A program made the position numbers and the translations under genes. The notes beneath the pieces were generated by a model, which was given only the letters and a program-made list of their open reading frames with translations, searched no databases and was not told the DNA's origin. Shown here piece by piece: positions 13,108 to 20,249 of a stretch of 20,301 nucleotides of DNA. The number at the start of each line of letters is the position of its first letter. Position 1 is the stretch's first letter. The DNA is from a virus: positions 1 to 20,301 of the IMG/VR virus record IMGVR_UViG_3300037847_001396; one strand, given 5' to 3'.

Positions 13108-14531
13108 TGGCTAGCACAAAAATAGAATATGCAAAAGGTGGTTCAGATTTTAGAACTAAAGGGACAATTTCTTGCTGGGTTAAAAGAGGTAGTGTAGGTG
13201 TTCAACAAGATATTTGGTCTTGGGGAGAAAATAATTCTTCTGATTGTTATTTAAGATTTGATACTGCAGATAATGTTGAAATGCATTGTGATGGAGCTGG
13301 AGGAACTTTTAATACAACTCAATTATACCGAGATGTTAATGGTTGGTATCATTTTGTATTTTCTTTAGATGGTTCTAATAGTACAGCGAATTTAAGGAGA
13401 AGATTTTGGATTAATGGTGTTCAAATAGATGAAGGTAGTGGTAAAAATGATGTATCTGCATTTAGTAATGCTGTTTTAGGTTGGCATAGTACACAAGATT
13501 TATGGATAGGTGCTAGAGCAAGAAGCCAACAAAGTGGAGATTTAGAATATTTCGATGGTTTAATTTCTCATTTTCATTATTGCAGTAATTATTCTTATGC
13601 TGCAAGTGATTTCGGTAGTTTTGACAGCACAACTGGTGAATGGAAAATAAATACTGCTCCTAATGTTCAATATGGTTCAGAAGGATTTTTCTTAAAAATG
13701 GAAGATAGTTCTAATATGGATTTAGATAGTAGTGGCAATAATAAAACTTTAACTACAAGTGGAACACTTACAAAAACAGAAGATTGCCCAAGTAATGTTT
13801 TTTGTACGATGAATCCTCTTAATCATGATTATGCATCTACAAATACAGATATAGGTGCAGGGAATACTTTTGTATATCCTAGAGCAAATGACAATTATAA
13901 TTATGCAGTTTCAACTTTAGGTATGCCAAAAGGTAATGGTAAATTTTATGCAGAAGTAAAATATGTAACTTATGATAATGTTACAGCAGGTGTTGGTATT
14001 GTTGATATGGAATATGTTTCAGAAATATTTTATCAAAATAGAAACTTACCAGAACAAACAGCATCTACATATATAGGTAGAGTTATATATTTAAAAAATG
14101 GTTACTCAATAGTACCAAGCACAGAAAATAATAGTTATGGTAGCAGTTATGCAAATGGAGATATTATTCAAATTGCTTGTGATATGGAAAATGGTGCAAT
14201 TTATTTTGGAAAAAATGGTACATGGCAAAACTCTGGAGATCCTACATCTGGTGCAAGTAAAACTGGTGCAATAGATATATCGTCACAATCTTGGTACACA
14301 GGATCTACACATTGGGGATTTTGGTGTGGAGATAAAGCAAGTAACCATGATAGGTTTGCATGGAATTTTGGTAATGGTACTTTTGCAAGTCAATCTGGTA
14401 GTTTTGGTTCCCAAAGTTATAGTGCAACAGCAGTATCTAGTGCAGGAACTAATGCAAGTAATAATGGAGTGTTTGAATACAATGTACCAACTGGCTACAC
14501 AGCTTTATCAACAAAGGGGTTAAACAAATAA
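13107..14531 (+). CDS. LamG-like plus SPRY-like lectin-fold virion protein
   Basis: The 474-aa protein appears to combine two concanavalin-A-like folds. Residues 1-165 fit a LamG/laminin-G type domain (TKGTISCWVKRGSVG, QDIWSWGENN, GWYHFVFSLDGSN, RRRFWINGVQID, LWIGARARS, FDGLISHFHY). Residues 276-424 fit a SPRY/B30.2-like domain (GKFYAEVKY, TAGVGIVD, GDIIQIACDMENGAIYFGKN, GTWQNSGDP, WGFWCGD, WNFGNG). The junction (SEGFFLKMEDSS and TEDCPSNVFCTMNPLNHD) is typical of marine phage fibre proteins. Such folds often bind glycans or proteins, so a host-binding role is likely but inferred. It ends VPTGYTALSTKGLNK, a motif that in relatives I recall runs straight on into the repeat unit encoded by the next gene. 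Here a stop at 14529-14531 and a new start at 14533 separate them. Confidence 0.75.
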   Translation: MASTKIEYAKGGSDFRTKGTISCWVKRGSVGVQQDIWSWGENNSSDCYLRFDTADNVEMHCDGAGGTFNTTQLYRDVNGWYHFVFSLDGSNSTANLRRRFWINGVQIDEGSGKNDVSAFSNAVLGWHSTQDLWIGARARSQQSGDLEYFDGLISHFHYCSNYSYAASDFGSFDSTTGEWKINTAPNVQYGSEGFFLKMEDSSNMDLDSSGNNKTLTTSGTLTKTEDCPSNVFCTMNPLNHDYASTNTDIGAGNTFVYPRANDNYNYAVSTLGMPKGNGKFYAEVKYVTYDNVTAGVGIVDMEYVSEIFYQNRNLPEQTASTYIGRVIYLKNGYSIVPSTENNSYGSSYANGDIIQIACDMENGAIYFGKNGTWQNSGDPTSGASKTGAIDISSQSWYTGSTHWGFWCGDKASNHDRFAWNFGNGTFASQSGSFGSQSYSATAVSSAGTNASNNGVFEYNVPTGYTALSTKGLNK

Positions 14532-14532
14532 T

Positions 14533-15927
14533 ATGGCATACACAACAATTAATAAATCCACAGAACATTTCAATACTAAACTTTATTCTGGTAATGGCTC
14601 TACAAATAATATTACAGGAGTTGGTTTCCAACCTGATTGGCTATGGATTAAATCTAGGGGTGCGACAGAAAATCATGTTTTATATGATTCAGTTAGAGGT
14701 GTTACAAAACAATTATATTCTAATACTTCTGGAGCAGAAAGTACAAATGCAACTGCTTTAACTGCTTTTGCGTCAGATGGTTTTAATCTTGCAACAACAA
14801 ATACTAATACGAATGCTAATGGTGCAAATTTTGTATCATGGAACTGGAAAGCAGGAGGAACAGCACCTGCTATAACTTATACAGTTAAAGTAGTTTCAGA
14901 TAGTGGAAACAAATATAGATTTGATGACTTTGGTACAAGTGCTGTAACATTAGATTTACAAGAAGGTGGCACATATACTTTTGACCAATCAGATAGTTCA
15001 AATGCTGGTCATCCATTAAGATTTTCAACAACATCAAATGGTACTCATGGTGGTGGTAGTGAATATACAACTGGTGTAACAACAACAGGAACTCCAGGAA
15101 GTTCAGGAGCAAAAACAGTTATTACAGTTGCATCAGGTGCTGCAACTTTATATTATTATTGTACACAACACTCTGGTATGGGTGGTCAAGCAAATACAAA
15201 CTCATTATTTGGTTCTTCTAATTTTGCTGGTAGCATACAAACAACTGTATCAGCAAATCAAACTGCAGGATTTAGTATTGTTAGATATACAGGAACAGGA
15301 AGCAATGCTACTATTGGTCATGGTTTAGGTGCAGTACCACATATGTATATCGCAAGAAATATTACTGATAGTGAACAATGGACAACTTACCATGTAGGAA
15401 TGGATACTTCTGCACCAGAAGACCATCACATGAGATTAAACACTACTGATTCAAGAGTAGATGAGGCATCAGTTTGGAATGATACAGCACCAACAAGTTC
15501 AGTATTTAGTGTTGGCAGTTCTGGTGCACCTAATGGAAGTGGTGATAATCATATTGCTTATTGTTTCACAAATATAAATGGTTATAGTAAGTTTGGACAT
15601 TTTATTGGGAATGGCAATACAAATGGTTCATTTATATACACAGGATTTAGACCTGCATGGGTTATGATAAAAAGGAGAGATAGTGCAGACAACTGGACTA
15701 TTTGGGATGATGCAAGAAATACTAATGGTGATTACAATTGGACATTAGAAGCAGACACTACTTCTGGTGAATGGAATGATAGTAATTTTAGACATGAATT
15801 TTTATCTAATGGTTTTAAATTAAGGAATAGTTTTGCACAAACAAATGCAGATGGTGGTACTTATATATACATGGCATTTGGTCAAACATTAGTCGGGAGT
15901 AACGATATTCCCAATAACGCAAGGTAA
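14533..15927 (+). CDS. Triple-repeat fibre protein with inserted cupredoxin-like domain
   Basis: A 464-aa protein of a type I associate with marine phage appendages. Three related units can be read: residues 18-108 (YSGNGSTN, GFQPDWLWIKSR, YDSVRG, ASDGFNL, WNWKAGG), 252-355 (YTGTGSNATIGHGLGAVPH, IAYCFTNINGYSKFG) and 357-450 (IGNGNTNGSFIYTGFRPAWV, MIKRR, LSNGFKL, YIYMAFG). Between units one and two lies a separate domain (about 115-222): TYTFDQSDSSNAGHPLRFST, GTPGSSGAKTVITVASG and LYYYCTQHSGMGG. It has the ligand pattern of a type 1 copper protein: His 160, then Cys 210, His 213 and Met 216 in a C-x2-H-x2-M loop. Copper binding is an inference from these residues; the repeats are seen directly. 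AAGGGG at 14514-14519 precedes the ATG. Confidence 0.78.
   Translation: MAYTTINKSTEHFNTKLYSGNGSTNNITGVGFQPDWLWIKSRGATENHVLYDSVRGVTKQLYSNTSGAESTNATALTAFASDGFNLATTNTNTNANGANFVSWNWKAGGTAPAITYTVKVVSDSGNKYRFDDFGTSAVTLDLQEGGTYTFDQSDSSNAGHPLRFSTTSNGTHGGGSEYTTGVTTTGTPGSSGAKTVITVASGAATLYYYCTQHSGMGGQANTNSLFGSSNFAGSIQTTVSANQTAGFSIVRYTGTGSNATIGHGLGAVPHMYIARNITDSEQWTTYHVGMDTSAPEDHHMRLNTTDSRVDEASVWNDTAPTSSVFSVGSSGAPNGSGDNHIAYCFTNINGYSKFGHFIGNGNTNGSFIYTGFRPAWVMIKRRDSADNWTIWDDARNTNGDYNWTLEADTTSGEWNDSNFRHEFLSNGFKLRNSFAQTNADGGTYIYMAFGQTLVGSNDIPNNAR
14875..15198 (+). other. Cupredoxin-like domain within the fibre gene
   Basis: This segment encodes residues 115-222 of the fibre protein. It begins YTVKVVSDSGNKYRFDDFG, runs through a beta-rich body, places His 160 in AGHPLRF and ends with the Cys-x2-His-x2-Met loop at 210-216. 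Known cupredoxins such as amicyanin and plastocyanin use one upstream His plus a C-terminal Cys, His and Met. It interrupts two homologous repeat units cleanly. Confidence 0.68.
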
Positions 15928-15930
15928 ATT

Positions 15931-17928
15931 ATGGGAGTATTTGATAACATAAGAAATATTTTTAAAACTAAAAAAGTTGAAACAAAACAAGTTTCATCTA
16001 ATTATGCTATGGTTAGTAATGTAAATGTTGCTGGTCAAAAGTATAGTTATGAAGATTTAGTAAAAGAAGGATATGAAAATAATGCTATTGCTTTTAGATG
16101 TATCAATGAAATATCACAAGGTGCTGCTGGAGTTAGATTAAAATTATTTAGAGGTAAACTAAATGTTGATGACCATCCATTATTAGATTTACTTGCTAGA
16201 CCATCCCCAACAAAAGGATATGTAGAATTATTTGAATCATTATATTCGTTTTTATTATTATCTGGTAATAGTTATTTAATTGGTACTGGTGCTGAAGGCT
16301 CTGAACCAAAAGAGTTATATTGTTTAAGACCTGATAGAATTAAAATAATTCCAGGGCAAACGAATTTACCAGAAGCATATCATTATTCAATAAATGGTAA
16401 AACAATATCTCAATATGATGTAAATCAAGAAACAGGTGAATCACCAGTAAAACATTTTAAATTATTTCATCCTAAAAGTGACTATTTAGGTTTGTCTCCT
16501 TTAGTTGCTGCTGCGAGTAATATTGATAGTCATAATTTAACAAACAGACATAATGTATCATTATTATCAAATGGTGCTAGACCTAGTGGTGCAGTAATAT
16601 TTAAACCAAAAGATGAAACTGGTTCAACAGTTCAATTAAGTGATACTCAAAGAGCACAAATATTAGCAGATATGGAAACTCGTTTTAGTGGTACTAATAA
16701 TGCTGGCAGACCTATGTTACTTGAAGGTGATTTTAGTTTTCAACAAATGGGTATGTCACCAAAAGATATGGACTTTTCAGTATTAAAGAAAATGTCAGCA
16801 ATAGATATAGCATTATGTTTTGGTGTACCAGCACAGTTAGTTGGTATTCCTGATGCACAAACTTATAACAATATGCCAGAAGCAAGACTTGCATTATATG
16901 AAGAAACAATTATACCAATATTAAGAAGAATACAATCTGACTTAAATGAATGGCTAACACCACAGTTCGGAGATGATTTAAGATTAGAATATGATGTTGA
17001 TAGTATTCCTGCTATGGCAGAAAGTAGAAAAAGAGTTTTTGAATCTGTTGTTAGTGGAGTTAATTCTGGTATCTTAACTCGTAACGAAGCAAGAGAAAAA
17101 TTAGGTTACGATCCAATAAAAGGAGGAGATACTTTATTCATTAGTGCTACTATGATGCCAATTAGTTTAGCTGGTGATAGTGTTGGTGATGATGAAGATG
17201 AAAAGAGTTTAGAGATAACAGATGATTATCCAGATGAGAAAGCAATATCAGATATTGATTTAAGACCAACAGATAGCATGGCAGCAGAAGCAAAAAGAGG
17301 TTTGGCTTGGAGAAAAGAACATGGTAGAGGTGGTACTATGGTTGGTGTTGCTAGAGCAAATCAATTAGTAAACAAAGAAAACTTATCACCAAGCACAGTA
17401 AAAAGAATGTTTAGTTTCTTTAGTCGTCATGAAGTAGATAAACAAGGTCAAGGATTTAGTCAAGGTGAAGATGGATATCCATCAGCTGGAAGAATAGCAT
17501 GGGCTTTGTGGGGTGGCGATCCTGGATTTAGTTGGGCTAGAAAGAAAGTTGGTCAGATAAACAGAGAATCTGAAAAATTAGATAATGATTATACTGAACA
17601 AGAAACAGAAAGTCAAGAGGATATAGAAGAAAAACAACTTACTGCTGCAGTAAAAGAAGGACTAAAAAACAAGGTAAAAGACCATAATGAAAAACATGGT
17701 GATAAAAAAGGTAAAAGAGTTACTGTTAGGATGTTAGGTGCTGTATTTAGAAGAGGTATAGGTGCTTATAGAACAAATCCACAATCAGTAAGACCTAATG
17801 TAAGAAGTGAGGAGCAATGGGCATATGCTAGAGTAAATGCATTTTTATTTGCTGTAAGGACAGGTAAATTTAGATCTGGTCAGTTCGATAGAGATTTACT
17901 TCCTTCTGGTCACCCATTAAAAACATAA
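15931..17928 (+). CDS. Portal protein (HK97 type) with two extra C-terminal domains
   Basis: The 665-aa protein is far longer than an ordinary HK97-family portal of about 400-430 aa. Residues 1 to about 415 are the portal: NNAIAFRCINEISQGAAGVR, HPLLDLLARPSPTKGY, LSGNSYLIGTG, LRPDRIKIIPG, GLSPLVAAASNID, FGVPAQLVGIPDAQTYNN and ILTRNEAREKLGYDP. It forms the ring at the capsid vertex that the terminase and connectors dock on. An acidic linker (416-445) leads to a second domain (445-543: DSMAAEAKRGLAWRKEHGRG, LSPSTVKRMFSFFSRHEVD, GYPSAGRIAWALWGGDPGFS) and a third (570-665: GDKKGKRVTVRMLGAVFRRG, GAYRTNPQSVRPNV, AYARVNAFLFAVRTGKF, DLLPSGHPLKT). Both extra units are ones I recall fused to phage head proteins; their roles are unknown to me. 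The gene lies about 14 kb from the terminase, not next to it. Confidence 0.93.
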   Translation: MGVFDNIRNIFKTKKVETKQVSSNYAMVSNVNVAGQKYSYEDLVKEGYENNAIAFRCINEISQGAAGVRLKLFRGKLNVDDHPLLDLLARPSPTKGYVELFESLYSFLLLSGNSYLIGTGAEGSEPKELYCLRPDRIKIIPGQTNLPEAYHYSINGKTISQYDVNQETGESPVKHFKLFHPKSDYLGLSPLVAAASNIDSHNLTNRHNVSLLSNGARPSGAVIFKPKDETGSTVQLSDTQRAQILADMETRFSGTNNAGRPMLLEGDFSFQQMGMSPKDMDFSVLKKMSAIDIALCFGVPAQLVGIPDAQTYNNMPEARLALYEETIIPILRRIQSDLNEWLTPQFGDDLRLEYDVDSIPAMAESRKRVFESVVSGVNSGILTRNEAREKLGYDPIKGGDTLFISATMMPISLAGDSVGDDEDEKSLEITDDYPDEKAISDIDLRPTDSMAAEAKRGLAWRKEHGRGGTMVGVARANQLVNKENLSPSTVKRMFSFFSRHEVDKQGQGFSQGEDGYPSAGRIAWALWGGDPGFSWARKKVGQINRESEKLDNDYTEQETESQEDIEEKQLTAAVKEGLKNKVKDHNEKHGDKKGKRVTVRMLGAVFRRGIGAYRTNPQSVRPNVRSEEQWAYARVNAFLFAVRTGKFRSGQFDRDLLPSGHPLKT

Positions 17929-17929
17929 T

Positions 17930-18136
17930 ATGAAAGATAAATTAATTGAAATAAAAACTACAATGAGGATTGAAGACCAATCTGATGGTGAATCAAAAAT
18001 TACATTTACTATTACTGGTTTTCCAAATAGATTAGTTGCTGGTTTATATGCTGCTGATTTATTAGCAATGAGAGATATAAATATGCACGAAGAGATAGGT
18101 GAATATGTAAGAAAAGATAAGGAGACTTTACACTAA
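17930..18136 (+). CDS. Small unknown protein between portal and connector
   Basis: The 68-aa protein reads MKDKLIEIKTTMRIEDQSDG, then a beta segment (ESKITFTITGFPNRL), a short helix (LVAGLYAADLLAMRDI) and a charged end. It has no signal peptide, membrane segment or catalytic motif. The start is one base after the portal stop, and its stop shares one base with the connector ATG. It also supplies the AAGGAGA ribosome site (18118-18124) of the connector gene. Its position suggests a small assembly or connector-associated factor, but I do not recognise a family. Confidence 0.6.
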   Translation: MKDKLIEIKTTMRIEDQSDGESKITFTITGFPNRLVAGLYAADLLAMRDINMHEEIGEYVRKDKETLH

Positions 18137-18798
18137 TGGCTGGATTAAAAATTACATCACAAACTAATATTACACCTGTTACTTTAAATGAAGTTAAACA
18201 AACATTAAGGATAGATCCAGATAATTTTGACCAAGATTCAGAATTAACAATGATGTTAAGGTCTTCAATTAAAGTTTTAGAAGAATATACTGGTCGTTCA
18301 TTTATAACTAAAACATATGAACTTGCTTTAGATAGAATACCTTATTCTCAAGAAGATAAATTAATTGAAGGATTTAGCACTGGACCATTTATGGACAGAA
18401 CTGCTAACTATATAACTTTACCTAAATCACCATTAGTTGCAGTTACAAGTTTTAAATATTATGATGATTCAGATACTGAATCTACTTTTGCTACTAGCAA
18501 CTATTATGTTGATAATTATTCTGATACTCCAAAAGTAGTATTAAGAAGAAGTCAAACTTTTCCTGATGTAGCAAGTTTAAGAGTTGCTAATGCTTTTATA
18601 ATTACTTTTACTGCTGGTTATGGGACAGCACCAAAAGATGTACCAGAAACAATAAAACAAGCGATAAATCTATACACATCGCACTTGTATGAAAATAGAG
18701 AGCTATATATTGAACAAAAACCTATACCTGTGCCGATGACTCTAGGAACTTTATTACAACCATTTAAAGTTATTAGATTTAGCAACAGGTTAGGATAA
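18136..18798 (+). CDS. Head-tail connector protein, HK97 gp6-like
   Basis: A 220-aa protein with the usual opening of the phage gp6-like/phiE125 gp8 connector family: ITPVTLNEVKQTLRID (residues 13-28), then a helix, LEEYTGRSFITKTYELALDR, a beta region with ITLPKSPLVAVTSFKYYDD, then ITFTAGYGTAPKDVPETIKQ and a C-terminal helix (AINLYTSHLYENRELYIE). The protein forms a ring below the portal to receive the closure and tail proteins. Length and motif order are normal for the family. It overlaps the neighbours on each side by one base (TAATG junctions). Confidence 0.9.
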   Translation: MAGLKITSQTNITPVTLNEVKQTLRIDPDNFDQDSELTMMLRSSIKVLEEYTGRSFITKTYELALDRIPYSQEDKLIEGFSTGPFMDRTANYITLPKSPLVAVTSFKYYDDSDTESTFATSNYYVDNYSDTPKVVLRRSQTFPDVASLRVANAFIITFTAGYGTAPKDVPETIKQAINLYTSHLYENRELYIEQKPIPVPMTLGTLLQPFKVIRFSNRLG

Positions 18799-19217
18799 TG
18801 GCAAAAGATTTTAAAGTATCAGAAGACACTGGCGTAAGTATGCCACTAAAGAACTTAATAAGCATAGTTGCTTCAGTTGCTGTTGGTGTTTGGGCATACT
18901 TTGGAGTAATTGAAAGAATAAATAAATTAGAGACAAGTAAACAATTAATGTCATCTGATTTAGAAAAGAATACAGAATTTAGAATTAAGTGGCCACGAGG
19001 TGAAATGGGTTCACTTCCTGCCGATAGCGAACAATATATGCTTATCGAAGATCTTTATAAATCTGTAGAAAAATTACAAGCACAACAAGAAGCAGGAATG
19101 CACAATAAAGTCAATATTGAATTTTTACAAAAACAAGTTGAAAAAGCATTATCTGATATTGAAGAATTAAAAGATAAAGCAAGAGATATGCATTACAAAA
19201 ACGGAAATGGACAATGA
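18798..19217 (+). CDS. Membrane-anchored coiled-coil protein of marine phage type
   Basis: The 139-aa protein has a short polar N-terminus, one likely membrane helix (about residues 17-38: LKNLISIVASVAVGVWAYFG) and a helical, charged remainder. The remainder includes INKLETSKQLMSSDLEKNTE, FRIKWPRGEMGSLPADSEQY and a coiled coil (about 85-130). I recall close look-alikes in cyanophages and other marine phages, annotated hypothetical. The layout, a membrane anchor followed by a coiled coil, resembles inner-membrane spanins or membrane-linked assembly factors. No function is shown. It lies between the gp6-like and head-closure genes and overlaps the next small gene by four bases. Confidence 0.7.
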   Translation: MAKDFKVSEDTGVSMPLKNLISIVASVAVGVWAYFGVIERINKLETSKQLMSSDLEKNTEFRIKWPRGEMGSLPADSEQYMLIEDLYKSVEKLQAQQEAGMHNKVNIEFLQKQVEKALSDIEELKDKARDMHYKNGNGQ

Positions 19218-19429
19218 TAGAAACAGTAATAGCTTTATTAATGATAGTAAATAATGAAATTCAAGAACATAGAATACAACCATCTATGTCAGAATGTTTA
19301 AAAGGTAAAAGGATTGCAGACAGACAATTAAAATCTGGTGGCAATGTTAGATACCAATGTTTAAAATCTGATGCAGAAATTGAAATATATATGGACAAAA
19401 AACACATTAAAAAATTAATATTAAAATGA
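19214..19429 (+). CDS. Small two-cysteine protein paired with the membrane coiled-coil gene
   Basis: The 71-aa protein starts with a hydrophobic stretch (MIETVIALLMIVNNEI) that may be a short signal or anchor. Next come MSECLKGKRIADRQLKSGGN and VRYQCLKSDAEIEIYMDKKH, with two Cys that could form a disulfide, and an ending in KKLILK. There is no lipobox, so it is not a standard outer-membrane spanin. It overlaps its neighbours on each side as ATGA junctions. I recall similar small proteins accompanying the preceding gene type in marine phages. Secretion and pairing are inferences. Confidence 0.6.
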   Translation: MIETVIALLMIVNNEIQEHRIQPSMSECLKGKRIADRQLKSGGNVRYQCLKSDAEIEIYMDKKHIKKLILK

Positions 19430-19785
19430 AGAACAAACCAAAAATAGGAGATTTAAGACATTTAGTGAGTTTACAAAACTCAACTAATACTGCTGATGGT
19501 GCTGGTGGATTTACACAAAATTATAGCACAATAGCAGATGTATTTGCATCTATACATCCTAAAAAAGGCAATGAAATATTTAGTGATGGTGCGCAAGGTA
19601 TGCAAGTTGAAAATCCTGTAACACATGAAATATTTATAAGATATAGAGATGATGTTACTATAAACAATACAACTAAAATAGTTTTTGGTACAAGAGAATT
19701 TAATATAAGATCTATTTTAAATTTAGAAGAAAAAAATAGATTTTTAAAAATAGAAGCAGAGGAGCATACAGCAATATCAGCATGA
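19426..19785 (+). CDS. Head-tail joining / head closure protein
   Basis: The 119-aa protein matches the phage head-tail adaptor/closure family: IGDLRHLVSLQNSTNTADGA near the start, GGFTQNYSTIADVFASI, then HEIFIRYRDDVTINNTTKIV and FGTREFNIRSILNLEEKNRF, closing KIEAEEH. In HK97, SPP1 and related phages this protein sits under the connector ring and seals the DNA-filled head before tail joining. Size and motif order are standard. The ATG overlaps the previous stop (ATGA), and the stop overlaps the next ATG the same way, so the connector genes are translationally linked. Confidence 0.88.
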   Translation: MKNKPKIGDLRHLVSLQNSTNTADGAGGFTQNYSTIADVFASIHPKKGNEIFSDGAQGMQVENPVTHEIFIRYRDDVTINNTTKIVFGTREFNIRSILNLEEKNRFLKIEAEEHTAISA

Positions 19786-20249
19786 CGCAAGTAAAAGCAA
19801 CAGTTGTAGGAAGTATAGAGTTACAGAAAAATTTAAAAAATATTTCTGATAAAGGCAAAGAATTAATCGCACATGCAGTATTTAAAAGTGTAGCAGATGT
19901 TGAAAAAGAAGCAAAACAATCAATACAAAGAGGTGCTAAAGCAGGTGTAGTTTATCAAAGATATAATCCAAGAAGAACACACAAAGCATCTGCTCCTGGA
20001 CAACCACCAGCATCTGATACTGGATTTTTAGTAAACAATATAAAAAGAAAAATAGATAGTGATAAAATGGGTGGTGAGATTGCTAGTCGTGCTTTTTATA
20101 GTAAGTTTTTAGAGTTTGGTACTTCAAAAATGTTACCAAGACCATACATGTTTCCTGCTCTAGAAAAAAATAGACAAAAGATTATGCAAAGAATAAAACA
20201 AGCAATAAAAGTAGCAGGACAAAAATCACAAACAAGAGGAAGTAGATAA
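19782..20249 (+). CDS. HK97 gp10-like tail completion protein
   Basis: The 155-aa basic protein carries the conserved features of the HK97 gp10 family: an N-terminal helix (GKELIAHAVFKSVADVEKEA), HKASAPGQPPASDTGFL (residues 67-83), ASRAFYSKFLEFGTSKM (101-117) and PRPYMFPALEKN (119-130). The family acts at the head-tail interface of long-tailed phages. Its length is normal. It follows the closure gene with an ATGA overlap and shares one base with the next gene (TAATG), the typical order closure, gp10, DUF3168, major tail protein. Confidence 0.92.
   Translation: MTQVKATVVGSIELQKNLKNISDKGKELIAHAVFKSVADVEKEAKQSIQRGAKAGVVYQRYNPRRTHKASAPGQPPASDTGFLVNNIKRKIDSDKMGGEIASRAFYSKFLEFGTSKMLPRPYMFPALEKNRQKIMQRIKQAIKVAGQKSQTRGSR

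Noticed and set aside
19214-19429. Outer-membrane spanin (lipoprotein) identity for the 71-aa protein
   Set aside because: There is no lipobox cysteine after the hydrophobic N-terminus; the first Cys is in MSECLKG, far past a normal signal cleavage site.
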